The notes under the pieces are model-generated. The model saw nothing but the letters and a program-made list of their open reading frames with translations, ran no database searches and was not told where the DNA came from. The position numbers were made by a program, and so were the translations under genes. DNA of 64,000 nucleotides from Desulfosalsimonas propionicica (GTDB lineage Bacteria > Desulfobacterota > Desulfobacteria > Desulfobacterales > Desulfosalsimonadaceae): NCBI RefSeq assembly GCF_013761005.1, contig NZ_JACDUS010000002.1:186001-250000 (forward strand), in the 5' to 3' direction. Shown one piece after another: positions 43,404 to 50,830 of the stretch. Positions within the stretch are counted from its first letter, which is position 1. Every line of letters starts with the position of its first letter.

Positions 43404-44594
43404 TTACTGCGTTGCGTTGATTTCTTCGTCTGTCAGGTAGCAGGCCGGGTCCGGGGCCCAGGCATCACCGGTGACCGCCTCGGCGCGCACCCGGAAATTG
43501 CCGCCGCAGATATCAAGCCACCGGCATTGGGCGCACCGTCCCTTGACATGTTTTTTCTTTTCCTTGAGCCGGGCCAGCAGGGGATCGGCTGCGGTGTCGG
43601 TCCAGATTTCGGAAAAGGGCCGCTGGCGGACGTTGCCGAAACTGTGATGCCGCCAGAACTGGTCTGCGTGCACTTCGCCGTCCCAGCTGATGCACCCGAT
43701 GCCCCGGCCCGAGTTGTTGCCCTCGTTCATCTGCAGCAAGTCAAGGACTTCGGCGGCCCGCTCAGGATTTTCGCCCAGCATGCGAAGGTATACATAGGGA
43801 CCGTCTGCGTGGTTGTCCACGGTGAGCACTTCTTTGGGCTTGCCCCGGTCATGCAGATCTTTTGTGCGGTCCATGATCAGATCCAGGAGCCGGCGGGTTT
43901 GCTCATGGCTGACATCGTCGTTGACAAGCGTGGAACCCCGGCCGGCATAGACCAGGTGATAAAAGCAGATCCGGGGAATGTCCATTTGTTCCAGCAGATC
44001 AAACAGGGCCGGGATTTCCTCTGCGTTAAACCGGTTGATGGTAAAGCGCAGCCCGACCTTGATACCGGCTTCCTTTGCATTTCGGATGCCTTCCAGGGCC
44101 TGGTCAAAAGCGCCATCCACGCCCCGGAAACGGTCATTGATATCCCGACTGCCGTCTAAGCTGATGCCCACGTAGGAAAGGCCGATGTCTTTTAAAATCC
44201 CGGCGGTTTTTGCGTCAATTAGGGTTCCGTTTGTGGAGATCACCGCGCGCATGCCCTTTTCTACCGCGTATTGCGCCAGTTCGGGCATATCCTTGCGCAT
44301 CAGGGGCTCACCGCCGGAAAACAGCAGCACCGGAACGCCCATTGCTGCCAGATCGTCTATTAAGGCCTTGCCTTCGTCGGTGGTCAGTTCATTGTCCTGC
44401 TGTCTGGCCTTGGCATGGGCATAGCAGTGAATGCATTTGAGATTGCATCGCTGGGTGATGTTCCAGACCACCACCGGGCGCTTGTCAATTGAGAACTGGA
44501 GCAGGTGTGAGGGCAGTTGCCCGGACTGGCGGCCGTAGCGAAGCGCGTCAGACGGCTCCACAGTGCCGCAGTAAAGCTTGGAAATTCCGATCAT
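43404..44594 (-). CDS. ahbC: AhbC: radical SAM didecarboxysiroheme deacetylase
   Basis: This 396-residue radical SAM protein has the cluster motif C-N-L-K-C-I-H-C (Cys50, Cys54, Cys57) and G-G-E-P-L, with a C-terminal extra cysteine region (G-R-C-A-Q-C-R-W-L-D-I-C-G-G). AhbC removes the two acetate side chains of 12,18-didecarboxysiroheme to give Fe-coproporphyrin III, feeding AhbD. The siroheme decarboxylases AhbA/B are not in the window. It is the first of three genes (ahbC-hemB-ahbD) and lies 18 bases after a ClpX-like gene. Confidence 0.9.
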   Translation of the reverse strand: MIGISKLYCGTVEPSDALRYGRQSGQLPSHLLQFSIDKRPVVVWNITQRCNLKCIHCYAHAKARQQDNELTTDEGKALIDDLAAMGVPVLLFSGGEPLMRKDMPELAQYAVEKGMRAVISTNGTLIDAKTAGILKDIGLSYVGISLDGSRDINDRFRGVDGAFDQALEGIRNAKEAGIKVGLRFTINRFNAEEIPALFDLLEQMDIPRICFYHLVYAGRGSTLVNDDVSHEQTRRLLDLIMDRTKDLHDRGKPKEVLTVDNHADGPYVYLRMLGENPERAAEVLDLLQMNEGNNSGRGIGCISWDGEVHADQFWRHHSFGNVRQRPFSEIWTDTAADPLLARLKEKKKHVKGRCAQCRWLDICGGNFRVRAEAVTGDAWAPDPACYLTDEEINATQ

Positions 44595-44612
44595 GGATGC
44601 CTCGTTTCCGAT

Positions 44613-46394
44613 TTATTCCACCCGGTCTTCTTTGTGTATGGATTCCGGGGTGATATTATGTTTGGCAAATTCGGTTTTAATCAGATTGTCCAGAAACGCT
44701 TCGGGCTGTTCCAGGGCATAGCCGGGAATAAAAAAACGGTTTTTGCCGGTTTTGTCCCGAACCAGTTTCAGGCCGTATTCAAAATCACCGGATAGCTTAC
44801 GATAGATCTGGTCAATATTCAACGATTCATTTGTCATTTTCTCGGAAATGAAGTCAATGGCATCTTCCTCAAATACGATATTGACATCATGACGATTGTA
44901 AAAGTCAATTTCAATTTTTTTGATCCGGTCGTAGAAATGCTTTATCCGGTGCATGGCCGTGCCGATTTCCACCACATAGTTCCAGTAATAATCGGCAATG
45001 GCTGCGATTCTGGATTTGGATAGCGGCAGGCCGTATTGTTCAGCCAGTTTTTTTCGGTTTTTGCGGATATAGTCAATGATGTGGCTGCGGTTTTGTTCGG
45101 CAATACGGGCAAACTCGGCTTCCTGTTTGGCGCTGTCGCCACCCGGGCCCATTGTTTTAAGGGCCTTTTCCGGATTTTGGATGGCCTCCGGGGTCACCGG
45201 AAACCGCCTGATGTTCATGGACGGCAGACGGGTTTCAAACGGAATCAAAGCCTGCTCAATAACGCTGACCAGTCCACGGGCACCGGTGTTTTCATCATAG
45301 GCCTGCCCGGACAGCAACTCCAGGGCCTCGTCTGAAAACCGTACGTCAATGCCGTAGGTGGCAAAATCAAGCCGCTTGCTCAAGATAACCGGGTTATTGG
45401 GGTTTTGGAGGATATCGAGCAGATCCTGCCGGGTCAGGCGTTCAAAGACCGAGCGCACCGGAAGCCGGCCGATAAATTCGGATTCAAATCCGTATTCCAC
45501 CAAATCCTCGGACTTCACAAAGGAAAGAAGGGATGTGGGTTCCCGGGAGCTGTCGATTTTTGCACCAAACCCGATGGATTGCTGGGTGGTGCGGTTTTTG
45601 ATGATCTCGGGCAGTTCGGAAAACGCCCCGCTGACAATAAAGAGGATGTTTTTGGTGTTAACGGATCGCTTCTCTCTTTTGCCGGTCTTTCTGAACTGTT
45701 CGACTTCCTGAATCATGGAGATGGGATCATGCGGAACTTTCATCTCCACCTCGGTTTCCTCCATGGGCTTTAAAAGAGCCCGCTGCACGCCGCTTCGTGA
45801 CACATCCGTGCCAAAATGCTGCCGGCTTCCGGCGATTTTGTCGATTTCGTCAATGTAGACGATGCCGTACTGGGCCCGCTCAATGTCATTGTCGCTTTCG
45901 CGGACCAGGTCGCGCACCATGTCTTCCACATCACCGCCCACGTAGCCGGTTTCACTGAACTTGGTGGCATCTGCCTTGACAAAGGGCACGCCGATTTTTT
46001 TGGCAATCAGCTTGATCATATAGGTTTTGCCCACACCTGTGGGACCGATCATGACGATGTTGTTTTTGATCCGGCCTTCAAATTCGTCCTGGGTCCCGGT
46101 TTGGCGCTGATGCTCGATGCGGTTGAAATGCGTGCAGACCTTGGTGGCAAGGGTCTGCTTGGCGCTGTCCTGCTTGATAATGTACTGATCCAGATAGCCG
46201 ATGAGTTCTTCGGGCTTCAGGTCAAAACGAATGCCACCGTTATTTTCTCCCTTACCTTCGTCATCTTCAGGGGATTGTTTGTCAGGAACCACCACGGGTG
46301 AGACGATCTTGACCTGGTTGCCATATTTTTTTGTAAGATAATCAGATATTTCTTTTTCGATTTCCCGTGGATCCGGAATGCTTGCATCTTTCAT
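44613..46394 (-). CDS. ClpX-like AAA+ ATPase with a long C-terminal extension
   Basis: This 593-residue protein has a ClpX-like AAA+ core with Walker A G-P-T-G-V-G-K-T at residues 117-124, Walker B Y-I-D-E-I-D-K near 176, a sensor region around E-F-I-G-R-L-P-V and a C-terminal small domain. The zinc-binding N-terminal domain of ClpX is absent, replaced by an acidic stretch (about 38-55), and the C-terminus is about 170 residues longer than in ClpX. No clpP lies next to it. It therefore may be a specialised unfoldase, possibly ATP-dependent without the peptidase. Confidence 0.82.
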   Translation of the reverse strand: MKDASIPDPREIEKEISDYLTKKYGNQVKIVSPVVVPDKQSPEDDEGKGENNGGIRFDLKPEELIGYLDQYIIKQDSAKQTLATKVCTHFNRIEHQRQTGTQDEFEGRIKNNIVMIGPTGVGKTYMIKLIAKKIGVPFVKADATKFSETGYVGGDVEDMVRDLVRESDNDIERAQYGIVYIDEIDKIAGSRQHFGTDVSRSGVQRALLKPMEETEVEMKVPHDPISMIQEVEQFRKTGKREKRSVNTKNILFIVSGAFSELPEIIKNRTTQQSIGFGAKIDSSREPTSLLSFVKSEDLVEYGFESEFIGRLPVRSVFERLTRQDLLDILQNPNNPVILSKRLDFATYGIDVRFSDEALELLSGQAYDENTGARGLVSVIEQALIPFETRLPSMNIRRFPVTPEAIQNPEKALKTMGPGGDSAKQEAEFARIAEQNRSHIIDYIRKNRKKLAEQYGLPLSKSRIAAIADYYWNYVVEIGTAMHRIKHFYDRIKKIEIDFYNRHDVNIVFEEDAIDFISEKMTNESLNIDQIYRKLSGDFEYGLKLVRDKTGKNRFFIPGYALEQPEAFLDNLIKTEFAKHNITPESIHKEDRVE

Positions 46395-46653
46395 TTTTAT
46401 TTTATCCTGATCATTTAAACTGTTGCCTAAATTGAGCGATTTACAAGTTAGGCATTGATATTCAGTGGTTATTTTCGATGGTTACACTATAATCACTTGC
46501 CCGGCAAATGCAAGGCTTGCCCGTGCAGGGTCTGAAATTCGCGAACTGGCGGGTGGTTTTGGGCAGCAAGCCAAATAATCGTTGGACAAAGCAAACAGGG
46601 TTTCTTATATTAAACATAGGTTTTCTTTCAAACTTAACGGACAAGGAGGGACC
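46395..46653. promoter_or_regulatory. Divergent promoter region between ClpX-like and dodecin genes
   Basis: These 259 bases hold two promoters. A TATAAT at 46488-46493 reads on the plus strand without a good -35. On the minus strand, TATAGT (46491-46486) has a weak TTGCAT 16 bases upstream. The inverted repeat GCCTAA/TTAGGC (46425-46430 and 46448-46453) is too weak to call. AAGGAGGGACC supports the dodecin start. Confidence 0.35.
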
Positions 46654-46872
46654 ATGAGTGAGAGCGTGTACAAATTTATCGAATTGGTCGGCACCAGCCC
46701 TACATCCTGGGAGGAGGCAGTGAAAAACGCAGTTGAAACAGCCTCCAAATCCCTGCGGGATACCCGTGTGGCCGAGGTCAAAGATCTGGATGTCAAAATC
46801 GAGGGCGGCAAGGTGGCATCTTTTCGCGCAGTGGTGAAACTATCCTTTAAATACCAGACAGGTGACGCTTAA
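46654..46872 (+). CDS. Dodecin family flavin-binding protein
   Basis: This 72-residue protein matches dodecin throughout: V-Y-K-F-I-E-L-V-G-T-S near the start, S-W-E-E-A-V near residue 18, and a final R-A-V-V-K-L-S-F-K-Y strand. Dodecins form hollow dodecamers that store or buffer flavins in the cytoplasm. The earlier ATG at 46582 is an upstream extension without a ribosome site; AAGGAGGG precedes 46654. Its stop is 19 bases before the convergent signalling operon. Confidence 0.9.
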   Translation: MSESVYKFIELVGTSPTSWEEAVKNAVETASKSLRDTRVAEVKDLDVKIEGGKVASFRAVVKLSFKYQTGDA

Positions 46873-46891
46873 ACCATGATGTTTATCATGA

Positions 46892-47950
46892 TCACTGCCC
46901 TGATTCCGGGGGGATGACAGGGTCGGCGCTGTCCCCGGCCATCAGGTGAAACAATTGCTGAACAAATTTGCCGGACACCACGTCCGGCAAATTGATTTCC
47001 GGGGGAGTGTAGGGTGTGGTATCTTCGAGAAAGACTTCCAGCAGTTCATGGGAGAGAACCATGAGCTGCCATGCGGAGTTTTTGGTCATTTCCCGGGTTG
47101 TGCGGTCAAATACCCGGCACTGGGCCGGCCTGAACGCATAAAGCAGGCAAACATCGTTGTCAAGAAGCGGGCAGGGCGGTTTTTTTTCCGGATACCGGTC
47201 TTCTGAAGGCGTGTTTGAAGCCATGGCCCGGTCAATGGCCTGCTGGCGAAAGGTGCTGCTGAGCTGGGTGTTAATCCCGAATTGGAGGTAAACGGCCTCT
47301 GCAAGGGACATGGTAACCGGGGTAAAGCAGCACTGGCAATGATCTTTTCCGCAACGGGCCGCATTTTCCGGCACATCTGCCTCGGTTCCGGACAGGGCGG
47401 CTTTTGTTTGGTCATAATAGGGCTGGAGATCCACTTTGTAACCCGGAGCCAAAGAGGGTTCCATGGATATTTTATAAGGCTTTTCTTTTTTCCAGTACTG
47501 GTGCAGAAACCGTTTCTGGGGCTGTTCCGTGGGCTGGGAGCGGATGCCGCGCATTTTTCGGGCCGCGCTTTTGGTATCATATCCCTTGCGCAGCAGATAG
47601 GCATACACAATCGTGCCGGTCCGGCCGATGCCGAAACGGCAGTGAACCAGCACTTTTTTGCCCAGGTAAATGCATTCATCGAGCCAGTCCAGGGCCTTTT
47701 CCAGTTCATTGATCTCCGGAAACCCTTCATCCCGCACAGGAAGGTAATACACTTCAAACCCCTGCTGCTCTTCTAATGCAACCAATTCCCTGATTTCCAT
47801 GCACAGGTTCATAATGCCCCGGATGCCCTGGTGTTTGATGCTGTCGAGCTCTGCAATGGACATGGGCGCATGTCCCACTGCCAGCTGAGGTGTCACCCAG
47901 GTCAGGGGATAAATGAAATCACCTTTTTTCTTGGACGGAAAAAATATCAT
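46892..47950 (-). CDS. Dual-specificity/tyrosine phosphatase fused to a YkgJ-type cysteine cluster
   Basis: This is 352 residues. The N-terminal half (about 10-160) has the cysteine-phosphatase loop V-H-C-R-F-G-I-G-R-T-G, with Cys104 and Arg110 as the C-x5-R pair, and an upstream Asp-containing P-V-R-D loop. The C-terminal half is of the YkgJ/UPF0153 class: Cys200, Cys205, Cys207 and Cys208, then Cys260, Cys268 and Cys278, a predicted zinc- or iron-binding cluster. The ATG at 47950 lies inside the end of the PEP-synthase-like gene, overlapping by 32 bases. It is the last gene of the signalling operon and could remove a phosphate under metal or redox control. Confidence 0.8.
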   Translation of the reverse strand: MIFFPSKKKGDFIYPLTWVTPQLAVGHAPMSIAELDSIKHQGIRGIMNLCMEIRELVALEEQQGFEVYYLPVRDEGFPEINELEKALDWLDECIYLGKKVLVHCRFGIGRTGTIVYAYLLRKGYDTKSAARKMRGIRSQPTEQPQKRFLHQYWKKEKPYKISMEPSLAPGYKVDLQPYYDQTKAALSGTEADVPENAARCGKDHCQCCFTPVTMSLAEAVYLQFGINTQLSSTFRQQAIDRAMASNTPSEDRYPEKKPPCPLLDNDVCLLYAFRPAQCRVFDRTTREMTKNSAWQLMVLSHELLEVFLEDTTPYTPPEINLPDVVSGKFVQQLFHLMAGDSADPVIPPESGQ

Positions 47951-50438
47951 GGGTTTCCTGTATGATTTGTCGGGCAAGGGTTTGAATCTGTTGTTGGTCT
48001 TCCAGCCGCATGTCGAGCATGACGGTTTTGCCCAGCACAATGCCGAGCACCACCAGTCCGGTCCCGGTATCGTCCATGGATTTGCGGTCAAGCGCGGCTT
48101 CCAGCAAATCTGAGGTTGTATGCACCACAAATCCGAAATGTTCCAGGATGGTTTGAATCAAATAAATTCGCATGTCCCGCTGGTCCGGGCTGCCGCCCCC
48201 GCCTTTGAAGCTGAAATGAATGTAGTTTTGCTCAGGGACCGTTCCCTGAACCGAATCCAGGACGGCAAAATGATACCCGAACCGAAGAAGGGCATGCAGA
48301 TATTCCCGGTCCACGATGGCGTAGCTGCTAAAAAGGGTGGATTTCTCAACATCCACGAAATCCGCTGAGCTTTTGTAATATGCATCCCAGTCATAGTGCA
48401 GAATGCCGCTGTTCCATTGCACTGCCGGCGAGCCCAGGCCGTCAAAGAGCTGCCGCATGGGCAGGCTCTCAATGTGTTTGAGCGCAACCGATTTTTGACC
48501 GGCCGCCTCCGGGGAAAGCCCCTTGTACACGTCGAGCACATGCATCACCAGGGGCAGTCCGGACTCCAGGCGTTTTGCGCCGTAGCGGTCCAGCCCCCGC
48601 CGGCCCACCAGGGAAAACATCTCTCGAACCCCGGCTTCATGCACATAGCGGACAATATCATGAAGGCTCCGGCAGGATCCAATGGTAAAATCCGGACTTT
48701 CAGAATCCGGAAGGGTGAGGGGAGAGACATATCTCAATGCATCGGCCAGCTTTTGGATTACCGGGGTTTGCGGGGCGGCGGATGCTGTTTTGCCGGGTTT
48801 TGCCCGGAAAAAAGTGCCGGCCAGAATTTTTCCCGTGTTGCCGTCAATGCTGACATCCTGCTGGTTTTCCAGGGTATCGGCTGCTCCTCGGGCGTTGCAG
48901 ATCACCGGAATGCCGGCTTCCCGGGCCACGGAAGCAAAATGGCAGGCCGGGCTTCCCTTCTCCGCCACCACTGCCCGGACCCGGTTTAATACCAGGGTGA
49001 GTTCCGGCGGCAGGTCATCGGTCACCAATACCGCCTGGTCGGGTATGTCGGATAAAAATTTCAAATCGTTAAGCTTGTACACCCGTCCGGCGGTCTGCCC
49101 GGAACTGACCCACTGTCCCGTTATCAAAACCGCGCTTTCCGGGTAATCCGGCTGACTATCGGGCGTATCTGCAACCGGCATTCCCAGGGGTCTGGACTGA
49201 AGAATGCGAAGCTTTCCCGAGGTGTCCAAAAGCCATTCCACATCCTGGGGCACCCGGCCTGCGGCATGTTCGAGTTTCATTCCCAGCCCAAACAGGTTTT
49301 CCAGGATATCCGGGCCGAGAAAGTCCCGGGGCGCCACTTTGCCCACCCTGCGGCTTTGTCGGTCAAAATCGGCCCGGCCCTGGTACTGCCCGCCGTCGGC
49401 CAGATTCTCCCCGCTGCCGGTGACCATGTAGGAGACAGCCAGTTCCGGCCGGTGGGGGTCGCGTGTGTAAAGAATCCCGCTGATTTTTGCCGCAATGGTG
49501 GGCATGATCAGCACGGCCATGGGTGTCATTTGATCGGTAAAGCCCTGGCGCATCCGGTAATGGATGGCATGCGGGCTGTATTTGCTGGCCGCCACCTGCT
49601 TGTAGGCCTCAAACCAGTTTTCCGGGCCCACGTTCAAACAGGTTTTAAACTGTCCGGCAAAAGAAGCCTGCAGATCTTCTCCCACGGCACTGCTGCGCAG
49701 CGCCAGGGGCTCGTTTTCAATACCCAGTCGGTTGATGCCGCTTAAAAATTCGTTTTCAAGCTCAGGCGGCATTTGGGCTTCGGTGACGGCAAACTGGAGG
49801 GCCTGGCTGATTTCATTTATTTCTGAATGATTGTTTGGCCCGATGCGGGCCAGCTGTCTTTGAACCCAGGCGGTAAGGTCGTTGGCCGCCAGCAGGCGGT
49901 AAAACGCCCTTGTGGTCATCACCATTCCGGCAGGAACGGGAATGTCGAAATCCCGGATCAGCCGGGAAAGGGGAGCCGCCTTTCCGCCAGCCAGGGATTC
50001 GGACAACTCCTGGTCCAGCCCCAGCACGTAAGGCGGATCGGTTTTGGGATCATCTTCGGCCAGGGCCATGTGGGCATAAAAGGCGTATTTGCGGTGGTAA
50101 TTGCGCAAAAGTGCGTATTTCACCGGATTGAACCGCACAAGTGCCTCGATCAGGACCTGGATTTCATAATCCAAAAGACCCAGCAGATGACGAATGTATT
50201 CGATGTCGCAGGCGCTGTTTTTCTGCCGGATTTCCTCCAGTTGGGAGATGAGTTCCAGAGCCCGGCGGTCGCCGGCGCGCAGGTGCTGGAATGCAGCGTA
50301 TTTTTTGCGGATCAGAGATCCGGGAAAACAGGTTCGCAAAAACCAGTTTTCCAGCAAGTGACGCGTCTGTGAGCCGATTCGCTGGACCCGGGTCAGTGGA
50401 ATGGGTCCGGATGCGGTTTCCTGGATTTTTTGGGCCAT
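47919..50438 (-). CDS. PEP-synthase-like protein without the PEP-binding barrel
   Basis: This 839-residue protein has an N-terminal helical region (1-130), a pyruvate,phosphate dikinase-type ATP-grasp domain (about 135-410; L-R-S-S-A-V-G-E-D near 245 and D-V-E-W-L-L near 401), and a swivelling phosphohistidine domain (C-H-F-A-S-V-A-R-E-A-G-I-P near 510). The third part (about 560-839) does not look like the PEP/pyruvate TIM barrel of true PpsA. It may use ATP to charge the histidine and pass phosphate to another acceptor. Its ATG overlaps the receiver stop by one base. Confidence 0.8.
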   Translation of the reverse strand: MAQKIQETASGPIPLTRVQRIGSQTRHLLENWFLRTCFPGSLIRKKYAAFQHLRAGDRRALELISQLEEIRQKNSACDIEYIRHLLGLLDYEIQVLIEALVRFNPVKYALLRNYHRKYAFYAHMALAEDDPKTDPPYVLGLDQELSESLAGGKAAPLSRLIRDFDIPVPAGMVMTTRAFYRLLAANDLTAWVQRQLARIGPNNHSEINEISQALQFAVTEAQMPPELENEFLSGINRLGIENEPLALRSSAVGEDLQASFAGQFKTCLNVGPENWFEAYKQVAASKYSPHAIHYRMRQGFTDQMTPMAVLIMPTIAAKISGILYTRDPHRPELAVSYMVTGSGENLADGGQYQGRADFDRQSRRVGKVAPRDFLGPDILENLFGLGMKLEHAAGRVPQDVEWLLDTSGKLRILQSRPLGMPVADTPDSQPDYPESAVLITGQWVSSGQTAGRVYKLNDLKFLSDIPDQAVLVTDDLPPELTLVLNRVRAVVAEKGSPACHFASVAREAGIPVICNARGAADTLENQQDVSIDGNTGKILAGTFFRAKPGKTASAAPQTPVIQKLADALRYVSPLTLPDSESPDFTIGSCRSLHDIVRYVHEAGVREMFSLVGRRGLDRYGAKRLESGLPLVMHVLDVYKGLSPEAAGQKSVALKHIESLPMRQLFDGLGSPAVQWNSGILHYDWDAYYKSSADFVDVEKSTLFSSYAIVDREYLHALLRFGYHFAVLDSVQGTVPEQNYIHFSFKGGGGSPDQRDMRIYLIQTILEHFGFVVHTTSDLLEAALDRKSMDDTGTGLVVLGIVLGKTVMLDMRLEDQQQIQTLARQIIQETHDIFSVQEKR

Positions 50439-50812
50439 CAGGCAGATGCTTCCCGGCTTTCCAGAATGCCGGCAATTTTTTCTTCAAGTTCGTTTTTGTC
50501 AATGGGCTTGACCAGATACTCCCGGGCGCCGTAACCCATGGCTTCCTTGGCGGTTTCCAGGGTGGGATAGCCCGTGAGCATCACCACATCGGTATCCGGA
50601 CGTTCTTCCTTGATCTGCCGCAGGACCTCCACTCCGCTGATTTTTTTCAGCTTGATATCCAGAATGGCGATATCCACATTTTGATCGTGTACGTGGGCCA
50701 GGGCGTCGCGCTCTTCTGTAAAAACCGCCACAAAATGTCCTTTGCGTTCAAGGATGCGTTTGATCATGGCGCCGGCATCCTCCACATCGTCCAGGACCAT
50801 AATGCTGCTCAT
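50438..50812 (-). CDS. Stand-alone response-regulator receiver
   Basis: This 124-residue protein is a complete CheY-like receiver with no output domain. The acidic pocket is D-D near residue 8, the phospho-acceptor is Asp52 (I-L-D-I-K-L), followed by the switch Thr (M-L-T-G) and Lys (V-K-P-I-D). It lies 18 bases after the histidine kinase stop, and its stop shares one base with the next start. It is likely a phosphate shuttle between the kinase and the downstream proteins. Confidence 0.92.
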   Translation of the reverse strand: MSSIMVLDDVEDAGAMIKRILERKGHFVAVFTEERDALAHVHDQNVDIAILDIKLKKISGVEVLRQIKEERPDTDVVMLTGYPTLETAKEAMGYGAREYLVKPIDKNELEEKIAGILESREASA

Positions 50813-50830
50813 TTCATACCTCCGAAATCA

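Noticed and set aside
46425-46453. Inverted repeat GCCTAA/TTAGGC between ClpX-like and dodecin genes
   Set aside because: Six-base arms 17 bases apart are expected by chance.
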